A stretch of 64,000 nucleotides of DNA from Eucalyptus grandis (taxonomy: Eukaryota > Streptophyta > Magnoliopsida > Myrtales > Myrtaceae). The position numbers and the translations under genes were made by a program. The stretch spans positions 14,408,199-14,472,198 of the forward strand of contig NC_052621.1 of assembly GCF_016545825.1 (NCBI RefSeq), in the 5' to 3' direction. Under the pieces are notes generated by a model. That model had not been told where the DNA came from. It made no database searches and saw nothing but the letters and a program-made list of their open reading frames with translations. Positions 24,180-34,639 of this stretch are shown piece after piece (position 1 is the stretch's first letter; each line of letters begins with the position of its first letter).

Positions 24180-25447
24180 TTTGGCGCGAAAGGGGGGCCA
24201 TTTTTCACGATCGATTCTCTCTTTCCCGCTCTCCCGTGGTCTCGCTCTCTCTCTCTTCCGGGGAAATTTTCGCGCGCGGATTCTCTCTTTGAGGGGTTCT
24301 CTGTTCCCGCTTGCTCTCTTGCTCCTCTCAGACGCTCTCTCTCGATCTCATGACGCTGGCACTCTCTCTCGGTGGGGGGAAAAACAGACTTCTTTTCATC
24401 TCTTTCTCGGCTGAGAGCTCACGGAAAAAACCGGAAAAAATACCCTAAGGGATCCATCGATCGACTCGGCCATCTTCGGCGAGAGAAGCCTGAGGAAGGA
24501 GCCGGCTGTCGCCGCCTCCTTGCGATCGCCTCTCTCTCGATCGTCGTCGGATCCGAGGCCTCTGACCACCGTTTCTTTGATATGCCGTTTTGCCCTCCAG
24601 CTCTCAGGAATCTCGATCTCTTCCTCTGCATTTCTTTGAGCCCTAAAAACAGTGCAGCAACCGGTGGAGGAGCTCGAATCGCGAAGCTCAGCCTCGAGGA
24701 TAGAAATCCGAAGCTCAATTGATGGCGGTGGCGGCAGCGGTTTCCGATCACCTTCTTGTTCATCAACTACCGCCGGGGATTTTCTCTCGACTCTGTCTCT
24801 GAGGATCGGAATCTCTCGATCTAGCTGGCTTGAGCAACTGCCGGTTGAGGAGTTGGAGGTGTGAGGTTTGGATCCGCGTTGAGTTCGGAGAAGGTTCAAC
24901 AATGATATCCCTTTGGATCGAGTCACTTTCGAGGATTTTCCCCCCAGATCTCGGCAAGTCTCGTTCAGATTACTGATTCGTTTTCTCTAGTAAAGTTTTT
25001 TTTTTTTAGAGTCATCTCAATCCTCCATCTCCTGCCGTTTTCTTTTGCTGGTGCCAAGCATGTATTCCCTTTTGCTGATTCAACTATTGAAATCGCCGGC
25101 TATCCATTGAAGTCGCCGATTCAATCAAAATCTCACAAGGTGTTTGGATCGGTCATTACTCGAAGAACAACTTCAACAATCAGAAGACAGACGCAGCAAA
25201 GCAGAGCTGATCTTTTCAGAATCCTTGAAGAGAATAACTGACAAATCTGTTGAGGTAAGAATGTTTGTGCTTGAATATATGAAGAACTTCCTGCTGTGAA
25301 ATCCTTCTAGAGCTTAATCTTTTCAAATAATTGGTGCCTTATGCGATTGACTGCTGGATTATGATGAGAACGTGAGAAAGCAAATTGTCGCTGTTATTTG
25401 CGAGTGTGGCTTACTTGAGTTTTGTTCAGCTCGATGTTCACCTTATG
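24180..25447. other. GC- and CT-rich leader-like segment within the giant LTR
   Basis: A CT-rich stretch (about 24200-24380) is followed by GC-rich sequence to about 24960 and a segment ending in TTGAG|GTAAGAATG (donor-like at about 25253). Frames are open on both strands but show skewed, Arg/Ser/Glu-rich composition and no family resemblance. It may be transcribed as non-coding leader; no protein is claimed. Confidence 0.35.
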
Positions 25448-25671
25448 TGTTGAAGATACGCAAGGATATTCAACCGAATCATTCAGATATCATTGCACAA
25501 GTCAAGATCAATTAATATCGAATCTGATTTTGTATATAATATTGTTTCCTTTTATTTACATACAACATGTATTATAATAGACATGCTCTGTACATTACAT
25601 GAAGATATCGAAATACAAGAGAAATTTTCTCCTCTCGCTTTCCTTCCTCTCGTCTTCTTCATCTTCTTTCA
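25448..25671 (+). repeat. 5' LTR of Copia element
   Basis: 224 bp, starting TGTTGAAGATACGCAAGG and ending CTTCTTTCA. It differs from the 3' LTR (30708-30931) at only three positions, all transitions. It is preceded by TTATG (25443-25447), which matches TTCTG after the 3' LTR at four of five bases. Confidence 0.95.
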
Positions 25672-25683
25672 TGGTATCAGAGC
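25672..25683 (+). other. Primer-binding site (tRNA-Met type)
   Basis: TGGTATCAGAGC directly follows the 5' LTR and is the standard complement of the 3' end of initiator tRNA-Met used by plant Copia elements. Confidence 0.9.
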
Positions 25684-25868
25684 GGGTTACGCACCTTTAA
25701 CTTGCTTCTTCCGCCTCAATTCGTCCTCTTCTGGTCTTCTGATCTTCTGCTGGAAAATCTAGCTAACCTGCAAAACGCGTTACCACTCCGGCGCAAGAAT
25801 CATCACCTTGAGGAAATCACATTGAAATAGATGAAGGAAAAGGAAAGGAGGGAGATCTCCATACCGTC

Positions 25869-27340
25869 ATGGCTGACAATCAACCTCAACCGGGGCAATT
25901 ACATGTGGATACAACGACCTCAGAAGCACAAGATCAAGTGCATAACATCATAGGTCGGTTTGGTTAGCCCGCGATGGGGCAATTTTTTTCCATGGCAACC
26001 CAGTCTGGGGTATCCTCATTCAGGGACTTCCTACCAGTGGGTGCCAATGCCAGTATACTGTGGAGGAAATTCGAATGTATCATTCTCAGGAAGTCAGACT
26101 CAGAATGGTCCACCAGCCGCGAGCGGGGCGGACCAATCAGAAACAATCGGGTCGGTTAATGCAGGCGAAAGCCCAGGCGATTCGCATGCAGGGACTCAGG
26201 GCACTTTCAATCAGGGTTAGCAAGCAAATCCTTACTCGGGTTATCCACCCGGTTTCCTACCGATTTCCTTGGCGGCGCCATGGGTCGCCCAGAACCTGGC
26301 AACGTCCTGTACATTTCCAATTCCGACGGGCTGGAGTTGCGACTTATTAGTCACCCTCTCACAGGACCCGAAAACTACTCGAGCTGGGCACGAGAGTTTT
26401 AGAGAGCGCTCATCACCAAAGATAAAGAAGGCTTCATCGACGGAACTATTCCAATCCCGACCGATGAAAAGATGGGGTGACAATGGAAAAAATGTAATCA
26501 ATTGGTAAGAACGTGGATAGGTAACTGCATCAACCTAGAAATCGCAACCGGTTTACCTCCCACAGAGGATTCGAAAACATTTTGGCAAAATATTCAAGAA
26601 ATGTATGGGAAACTCGATAGGGCAAAAATTTTCTCGCTGCATCAAGCCCTCAGTGAGCTCAAGCAGGGAAACATGTCAGTGACGACATGCTTCAACAAGC
26701 TCTCCGCCCTCTGGAACGAGCTAGAAGCGGCAGAGGAGAGACTCAAAGGACCAGAGGCAACACTCCAGCAATACAAAGCAATGAAGGACCGAGAAAAAGC
26801 GACCCGTTTTCTATTGATTCTCAATGATTCTTACCTTCATTTCAAATCGCAGATCTTGGCAATGGAACCAGCTCCTCCCCTTGGCCGGATATTTCAGCTC
26901 GTGGTGTAGGAGGAAAACCAGAGGCTCGCTGCATCCAAGGCCAAAACCACCGAAACCCTAGCCTTGGCGGCGAAAATCGAAAAGGGGCAGAAAATCGTAG
27001 CCAAAGGAAGAGAGGCGACATCACTAGGGTTCGGAGAGCCAAAGGGGGCGCTAGGGTTCGCGGAGCAAAAATGGGCTTTTCAAGGCTCCGTGGACGGCCA
27101 AGATCGACTCCAACGATCTGACGGTCAGAAAGGAGCGCGACACTTCGGTGATCTCGACGGTGGAGATGCGCTCAGCTTAAAGGGATCGAACGGTCCGAAT
27201 TATTCGAGAAATTATGGGCTGAATTTTAAAAATAGAGGGAAGTTATTTTGTGATTATTGTAAAAGGCCCCACCATACAATTGACAATTGCTGGAAATTAC
27301 ATGGGAGGCCTGACAGGAAAGGGAAGGAGATTTCAGCAGC
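25869..27340 (+). pseudogene. Copia gag (broken)
   Basis: Gag would package the element RNA into cytoplasmic particles. Likely start ATG at 25869 (MADNQPQPGQ). A Gly/Pro/Gln-rich N-terminal part follows in a shifted frame (NPYSGYPPGF near 26230), then the conserved gag core with HPLTGPENYSSWAREF, GFIDGTIPIP and NCINLE. A CCHC knuckle CDYCKRPHHTIDNC lies at about 27250. Stops at 26218, 26400, 26478 and 26907 and two frame changes (about 25970 and 26310) prevent a full product. Between 26310 and the knuckle the frame is otherwise continuous. Confidence 0.85.
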
Positions 27341-27459
27341 AGCTTACCAACCCACTCCATCCACAGATGTCAATCAACCAATCACACATGGAGAATATCA
27401 ACAATTATTACAGGCTTTGAAAAAATTGGAGGTACCAAAAAGGGGGAGCAATTTTACAG

Positions 27460-30400
27460 GTATTTCTCATTGCTTGACAAGTAATATATCAAGAAATGCC
27501 TGGATTATTGATTTCGGAGCGAGTGATCATATTACATGTAATAAGGGGTTATTTTCTGATATTCATGAAAATTCAACTAATCCCATTACTGTGCAACTGC
27601 CAAATGGCAATACCACTCGTGTCACCCTAACTGGGACTGTTACTCTTAGCCCACAAATTACCCTAAAAAATGTTCTTTACATTTCGAATTTCCAATTCAA
27701 TCTTATCTCAGTGTCCAAAGCCTGTTAAGAAAATTCGTGCCAAGTAATTTTCAATGCTGATGTCTATCTGTTTTAGGCCCTTTCGACTGGGAAATTGATG
27801 GGCTGGGGTAACCTCTCTGAAGGATTGTTTTATTGGAGAAATTCACCCAAAAATCTTGATTTACTCTCTTACAATAAATCATTGTGTAATCTGACTACCA
27901 ATGATAAGAATTTCCTTTTACATTCCAGATTGGGTCACGGTTCTTTTTTTCTGTATCCTCAATGCCCTATTTGCCCACTTGCAAAACAATCGCAAACACC
28001 CTTTCCACTAAGTCAATATCGCTCAAGTGACATTCTTTCTTTGTTACATGTTGATGTCTGGGGGCCATACCATACATTAAATCATGATGGGTCTCGGTTC
28101 TTTCTCACCATCGTAGATGATCACTCTAGGGCCACATGGCTTTTTCTCATGCAAAGTAAGGGTCAAGTTCTGTCTCATCTTAAGACCTTTCTTTCCCTAT
28201 CCAAAACTCAATTTGGGAAAAATGTTCAAAAAATACAAACAGACAATGGTAGTGAATTTTTCAATCATGAATGTATTGCTCTTTTCTTGTCACATGGGAT
28301 ACTACATGAGAGCACATGTGTTTATACACCACAACAAAATGGGGTGGTAGAGCAGAAACATCGCCATTTATTAGAAGTGGCGCGGGCTTTGAAATTCCAA
28401 GCTTCTGTCCCAGACACTTTTTGGGGCGATTGTGTTTTAACTGCAGCTTATTTAATCAACCATATGCCAAGTAAGCTTCTTGGCGGGCGAACACCTTTTG
28501 AGCTGCTTTATGGAAAGAAACCAGATCTGGGACATTTGAAGATTTTTGGATGTCTTTGCTACGCTACCATAGTCGGTCCTAGAGATAAAATGGGACCTCG
28601 TGCTTGTCGATGCATCTTTATGGGATATCCTAGTCTATAGAAGGGATACAGGTTATTTGATCCTTCCACAGGAGACTTCATAGTTAGTCGGGATGTTTCA
28701 TTCCAAGAGAATTATTTTCCTTTTGCCACCTCTGCATCTGATACAGAAAAGGATGATCATTTTCGTACTATTCAGACGGATGAGACTATGGCAGATCCAA
28801 ACTATGTTCTCCTTCCTCCATCAGCAAATATTAGGCCCTCTGCTATGACACCTATGGACGTGACGTCCTCAACTGAAGTGACAACACCACACCAAGAGGA
28901 AGTCGCCTCTCTAGTTTCAAGTACTGTTGGGGATTCCAATGACAATCATTCACCATCGAGGCACCATGTACCAAGGCGATCCGGACGTAACACACGTCCG
29001 CTGACCTGGACCAAAGACTACATATGCGGAGTCCAGAGATCACCAGGTATTCTGTTTCCGGTTGCCTAATTTGTTTCTTTCGATAGACTTTCTCCAGAAC
29101 ATAGATGTTGTATTACTCGCATTTCTAATGGGCAAGAACCATCGAGTTTTGAGGAGGCACGCACTGATCCGCGCTGGCAGAAGGCCATGGAAGCAGAGTT
29201 AATGGCCTTGACGAATAATCAGACATGGGATCTTGTTACCCTACCTGCACACCGCAAGGCAATTGGATGCAAATGGGTCTACAAGATCAAGTATCGTGCA
29301 GATGGATCTATTGAGAGATACAAAGCTCGATTAGTGGCAAAAGGCTTCACACAATGAGAAGGTTTTGACTACCACGAAACCTTTTCCCCCGTGGCCAAAG
29401 ATGTCATTGTTCGATCATTCCTTTCCGTAGCAACTTTTCGGGACTGGTCTTTGCATCAGATGGATGTGCACAATGCATCCCTGCATGGAGATTTAGATGA
29501 GGAGATTTATATGGAAGTGCCATCAGGTTTACGGAGACAGGGGGAGGATAAAGTCTGTCGTCTCCGCAAATCCTTATATGGACTCAAACAAGCCTCAAGA
29601 TAGTGGTATGCGAAGTTTGCTGAGTCATTGATAGCTGCCGGTTTCAACAGTCCAAGTTTGATTATGCTGTTTTCACATGGACTAGAGGGATGTCATCTAT
29701 CTACTTAATGATATATGTAGATGATATACTCATTATGGGCAATGATGAAGTAGCTATCAAAGAGTTCAAAGACTATTTGCATTCAACATTCCATATTAAG
29801 GATTTAGGGTCACCCAAGTACTTCCTTGGAATTGAAATTGCACGTTCAGACCAAGGGATTTCCCTCAGTCAAAGGAAATTTGCACTGGAGATTATATCAG
29901 AAGCAGGTCTATCAGGATGTAAGCCAGCTGTAATTCCAATTGAGCAGAACGTTAAATTGACTACGGCAGATTATGATGCTAGTTTATCTCAACAGACTGA
30001 TTCTATACTCAAGGATCAATTGAGACATTAGAAGCTCGTTGGGAAGCTCATATATTTGACCATGACCAGACCAGATATAAGCTATGCAGTCCAGACACTC
30101 AGTCAGTTTATGCATCAACCGAATGAATCTCATATGAATGCATCACTTAAAGTGGTGAAATACTTGAAGAGTTGCCCAGGACTCGGGATTCTTCTCTCCA
30201 AGAAATGCGACATGAGGATGACTACTTACTGTGATGCTGATTATGCGACCTGTCCGATGAGCAGAAGATCCATAACTGGTTTCTGCATCAAATTGGGAGA
30301 CTCTTTACTCTCATGGAAGACAAAAAAGCAACCAACTGTTTCACTATCTTCGGCAGAGGCATAATATCGTGCTATGGCCAAAACAACTTGTGAAATAGTA

Positions 30401-30700
30401 TGGTTAAAGGGATTGCTTCGAGATCTTGGAGTACAAGTTAGAGGACCGACCAGACTATTTTGTGACAATGATGCAGCCATCAAACTTGCATCGAATCCTA
30501 TTGTGCATGAGAGAACCAAGCACATAGAAGTGGACTGTCATTTCACACGGGAAAAGATTTAACAAGGGATGATCGAGACACAAGGGATTGGGACAGAAGA
30601 ACAACCAGCAGATGTCTTCACCAAGCCTTTATGTCAGAGACATCATGCGTATCTCTTGAGCAAGCTAGGCGTCTTGGACATTTACAAGCCACCAGCTTGA
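27460..30700 (+). pseudogene. Copia pol: protease, integrase, reverse transcriptase, RNase H (broken)
   Basis: Domains in order: protease at about 27500, with WIIDFGASDHIT, where the catalytic D-S/T-G has become D-F-G; integrase (about 27900-28560) with DVWGPYH, TIVDDHSR, QTDNGSEF and VYTPQQNGVVEQ; reverse transcriptase (about 29190-29990) with [44 protein letters not shown] and the YVDD box in MIYVDDILI; RNase H (about 30050-30560) with YCDADYA, SRRSITGFC and the ADVFTKPL tail. In-frame stops lie at 27726, 27774, 28638, 29067, 29355, 29601, 30029, 30362 and 30560. A single frame change occurs at about 29643. The natural end is the TGA at 30698, just before the polypurine tract. It cannot make an active polyprotein. 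Confidence 0.92.
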
Positions 30701-30707
30701 GGGGGAG
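30699..30707 (+). other. Polypurine tract of Copia element
   Basis: GAGGGGGAG abuts the first base of the 3' LTR (30708). This is the typical plus-strand priming site. Confidence 0.9.
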
Positions 30708-30931
30708 TGTTGAAGATACACAAGGATATTCAACCGAATCATTCAGATATCACTGCACAAGTCAAGATCAATTAATATCGAATCTGATTTTGTATATAAT
30801 ATTGTTTCCTTTTATTTACATACAACATGTATTATAATAGACATGCTCTGTACATTACATGAAGATATTGAAATACAAGAGAAATTTTCTCCTCTCGCTT
30901 TCCTTCCTCTCGTCTTCTTCATCTTCTTTCA
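30708..30931 (+). repeat. 3' LTR of Copia element
   Basis: 224 bp; three transitions against the 5' LTR (in GATACACAAGG, ATCACTGCAC and GATATTGAAA). TTCTG follows it at 30932-30936. Confidence 0.95.
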
Positions 30932-30936
30932 TTCTG

Positions 30937-32296
30937 TTGAATAGAACTATTATGTTTCCCTCATTTCAGAAGACTAAAAACCATTTATATCTGTTCATAC
31001 TGTTCTTCAACCGCAGTTAATCCCCTGTTTACACTAGCAATAGTTGCTAATGGGATGTGGTTCCATATTGATGTTGCATATGCTAGAAGTGCTTGTATTT
31101 GTCCTGAATATTGGCTATACTTTGATGGCATTGAAGATGCTGATTCGTTTAACATGAATGCACACAAGTAATGTCCGACAAATTTTGATTGCTCATCTCT
31201 CTGGATAAAAGTAAACTATACGTTTTCTTATGTCATATGCTGATGAGATTGATGTTTCTGTTTGAAATGATGGCGACTTTTCTATTATGGTGCGTGGGAG
31301 TAGAGAATTTTGTTATCGCCGGTCTTACATCGACAATAGTTTTAGAATAGGTTGATATCAAAGGACTGGATCATTTGAACGAATGCGTCTGATTGTCTAT
31401 GCTCAAATTTTTCTGAGTGTCTCGTTTAGATCATGGAACCTGTGTATAGATTTAAAATTGTCATCGTTGTTCATCTTGGCAATACTTCCTGGTCACATAT
31501 AAAGTCTGTGAATATTATATATAGTTCAATTGCGCATGTACTGCATTACTTTCCTCTCTACCTATATAGAGTAGTAGGCGTATCATGTAAATATCATTCT
31601 CGTTGCTTAGATTCTTGACCGTTCGTGCTTTACTCTAAAGAGTTCATATTATTGATTTTAGTGTCTCGATTTTTTGGTATTAATCAAATCATGCAATTTG
31701 GGTTCAAGAGTAGATTCCTTCATAATAGCTGCAAGTTTCATGTCTTGATATGACTACTCTATTATGCTGTTTGCTTGACTGACTCACCTAAGGGTTTTGT
31801 TTTTTTTAAATGCATTTGCCATGCTGTTTTTGTGATCTATGTCCTATGGAATACTTCAAATATATTGGTTGAGCCTTGCTGCAATTGTTTTTCTTGACAT
31901 TGAATGGAACGAATAGTGCCAATACCGAGACTATTACTTTTTTCATAGGTAAAGGTGGCAAGGTTATCGGTGATATGCATTTTGTAAATGTTTTTTAGAA
32001 GAGAAAGATGGATGGGATCACGAAACTTTTGGTCTAAATGTTATATTGAAATCTGATTTGAGATACCGTTGTCTGACTTGAAAGATGCTTGCATAAACTA
32101 ATTGCAATTTTGCTTGATAGAAATGCTTCTTTATACAGGAGATCTTGCTGTCTTTTCTTATTTCTGACTTCCAAGCTCCTTTTGGCTTTTCTTGAGTTGT
32201 ACATCTTTCCATGACACACGCCATATATGAATATCAGTATGCTATAATTGCTGCTTATGATTGAAGCATGTGGAAAAGATATTATGTCAAGGATAA
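30937..32296. other. Middle piece of the giant LTR, no gene seen
   Basis: T-rich sequence with no frame of interest, lying between the Copia and Mutator-like insertions. It belongs to the element spanning 23970-42552. Confidence 0.45.
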
Positions 32297-32305
32297 ATTA
32301 AATTT

Positions 32306-33145
32306 GGGATAAGTGTTCCAAAAGTTCTACAACTTGTCACGAAAGTGCATTTCAGTCCTAAAACTTGCAAAAAGTGCATTTCAGTCATACAACTTGTCAA
32401 AATGTTTCAAACTAGTCCTAAAATTGACACCGTCTAATTTCTTAATGGAAAAAGCTGACGTGGCCCCCGCGTGGCTTTTTTTAATCGTTTCTCTCTCCTC
32501 TGTTGCAAATAGTTTAAAAAAAAAAAAAAGCCACGCATGCAGAACGACGTTGTCTCCTCCTTTCTTCTTCACCACGACGCCGTCTCCTCCTTTCTCCTTC
32601 CCCACGACGCCGTCTCCTCCTTTCTCTTTCGCCACGACGTTGTCTCCTCCTCCCCCCTCTGTCTCTACTTCTTCTTTCTCTATTCTGAGTGTCCCCTAAG
32701 CCCCAAATCGAATTCGTCCAAACCCTAAGCCCCAAATCGATCTCGTCCGAACCCTAAACCTCAAATCAAATTCGTTCAAACCCTAAGGCCCAAATCGATC
32801 TCGTCCGAACCCTAAACCCCAAATCGAATTCGTTCGAACCCTAAGCCCCAAATCGATCTCATCCGAACCCTAAACCCCAAATCGATTTCGTCCTAACCCT
32901 AAGCCCCAAATCAAATTTGACAATCTGCAGTTATCTTGCGATTTGGGTCCTCATCGACCTCGAGTTTGACGCTCATCGTGAGTTCGTGTTCTTTCCTTCC
33001 TTTGACGATTACGTGTTCGTGTGAAGATCTCGCTTGCGGGAGTCTCGACATCTCAGCGGCGAAGCGATTGGCGTCGGGGACGACGACAGGGTCAACGACG
33101 GCGATGGCGACTCCTCCTCATGTAGGTATCGCTCTCTGCATTATA
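32306..33145 (+). repeat. Left TIR of the MULE
   Basis: Matches the reverse complement of about 39600-40430 with indels. Successive parts are a terminal block repeating TGCATTTCAGTCCTA; a roughly 30-bp tandem repeat (CGACGCCGTCTCCTCCTTTC, about 32549-32660, four copies); a 29-bp tandem repeat with AACCCTAA (about 32695-32915); and a promoter/first-exon block ending at ATGGCGACTCCTCCTCA. Confidence 0.85.
32695..32915. repeat. 29-bp tandem array carrying telo-box-like AACCCTAA
   Basis: About eight units of the form AACCCTAARCCCCAAATCG followed by a WTCTCGTCCG-type tail. At least six units keep AACCCTAA. The right TIR holds a shorter version (about 39838-39975), so the array has expanded or contracted differently on the two sides. 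Confidence 0.85.
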
Positions 33146-33882
33146 GCATTTTGTTGTTTTCAATTCTCCAATACTAGTGACAAATTAGAACATTTATGTA
33201 GAAGTAAGTTATGGTTGTCTATTCATCCAGTGCATATGAAAAAAGAGATGTTTTTTGGAAATTGAAAACATCTCCTAAATCTCTCAAGTAAACACATTGC
33301 ATTATGTAGAAGTTATTAATATGAAGACGTTATGAAGGAATCATAATATAGCTAATATACTTCTATTAGGTTCCTATAATACGAAGCCCAGAAGAATGAG
33401 GGCGGCAACATCTGCATCAAGTAGCGTAACTCCTAATGAGGTCAACTCGAGCCAACATGTTATTGTGGCCTTCAATCGCCAATTCTTATGGCAAAGACAA
33501 AGAAAATGCAGGAAGAAGGTTCCATGGACGTGCTAAGTTTGATAGTCCAAGTTGCTGCAATTTCTTCATGTGGGTGGATCCAAAGATACCAAATCATGTG
33601 AGGGACATGATAGTTGACCTCCTTGAAAGAAATCAAACATTGTATGAATCAAGCCAATCGAGGGGTGACGGAGTCGAGGTGAGCTCATTGCTAGCTGAAA
33701 TGAAGACTCAAAAGGCGAAAAATAGACGTTTAAAGGAGGAGCTTGCACAAGTAAAGAAAGGAAAGATGCTATATCAATCAGCATTCATTCTATGCATGTG
33801 TTATATCTCTATATTGGTTATATATAATGTGAAAGTTGGTGGGAAATTTCTAAGTGGTGGGAAATTTCTAAGTCTTCCATAG
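33104..33882 (+). pseudogene. GRF-type zinc-finger protein gene of the MULE (broken)
   Basis: The proposed first exon 33104-33125 (MATPPHV) lies in the TIR. A GT donor at 33126 and the acceptor TTCTATTAG ending at 33369 join it in frame to GSYNTKPRRMRAATSASSS. A GRF zinc finger follows: CYCGLQSP..KTKK in one frame and AGRRFHGRAKF, CCNFFMWVDP, DMIVDLLERNQTL in another, so at least two frame changes occur (before about 33455 and at about 33505). One expected Cys is Arg (RFHGRAK). A coiled coil (LLAEMKTQKAKNRRLKEELA) and a C-terminal hydrophobic segment complete the pattern of plant GRF-finger/coiled-coil proteins often found near transposons. A GTGGGAAATTTCTAAGT direct repeat ends the frame. 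Confidence 0.7.
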
Positions 33883-34639
33883 TACCTTCTATCTGAGTTT
33901 GTAAATTTGAACACTAGTTGTGGATAATTGAGATGGGAATGAAATCTGATGTGAGTTTGTAGTTTGCAAGATCGGTTGCTTGCCATGCGAGAAATTACTA
34001 TCGCATTGCAAAATGTTGCTTGATTTGTGTGCTTGTCAATAGCACTACATGAGCTATTGCCACCAGAATAAATTTGGAACTTCAAAATGGTGACAACTCC
34101 CTTATTATGCAATCGAGATTGTTAATTGGTGATTTTTTCATGATTTTAATAACGAGCTTGCCTCAAATGGAATGTGTAAAAAATCAAGTGAAATCAAAGC
34201 AATCGCCACAATACCTAAGTTACCTAATCAAATCTTCCATGAATCATCCAATGCGGGCCACGAGAGACCACGTAGAGCAAAACCCCATCATATAAAATGA
34301 AAAATTAGCAATAAGAGGTGGTGGTATCGGTTACCATTAATGCCCCTGAGGAACTCGAGAAAAATGTATGGGAAAGAAGATGACAAAAGTATTGGAAGAA
34401 TGAAAATTCTACATGGCCAATTTCAGTAATTACCTATTAACAATCCCAAAGAGTAATCACTTTCGTGCATTATCCAAACCAAAACCAAGCATCCCACATA
34501 ACTTGTTGAAACACGATTCATTGACAAAGCAACAGGCTTACATTTTCAGTGCACAAAAGGTTCTGTTCAACAAAATATGCACTTTCAGTGCAGAAAAGGT
34601 TCTATGCACAAACGCTACACGTCTCATACAAAAAACCAG

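Larger units (their letters stand above)
25448..30931 (+). mobile_element. Ty1/Copia LTR retrotransposon, recent but coding-defective
   Basis: 5,484 bp with 224-bp LTRs, a tRNA-Met-type primer site, gag, protease, integrase, reverse transcriptase and RNase H in Copia order, and a polypurine tract. The near-identical LTRs imply a young insertion, yet the coding region has at least twelve in-frame stops and a few frameshifts. It sits inside the giant LTR at 23970-42552. The lineage is not assigned. Confidence 0.95.

Noticed and set aside
24396..24926. A 176-aa minus-strand frame in the giant LTR
   Set aside because: Low-complexity Arg/Ser/Glu composition; frames are also open on the opposite strand; no recognised domain. 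It is probably a by-product of the GC-rich leader-like sequence.
25869..30700. Stop-codon readthrough or recoding in the Copia element
   Set aside because: All three stop codons are used, at many unrelated sites and some at conserved Gln positions, so simple decay is the better explanation.
32695..32915. Interstitial telomeric repeat
   Set aside because: The period is 29 bp and only an AACCCTAA word is shared; there is no CCCTAAA heptamer array.
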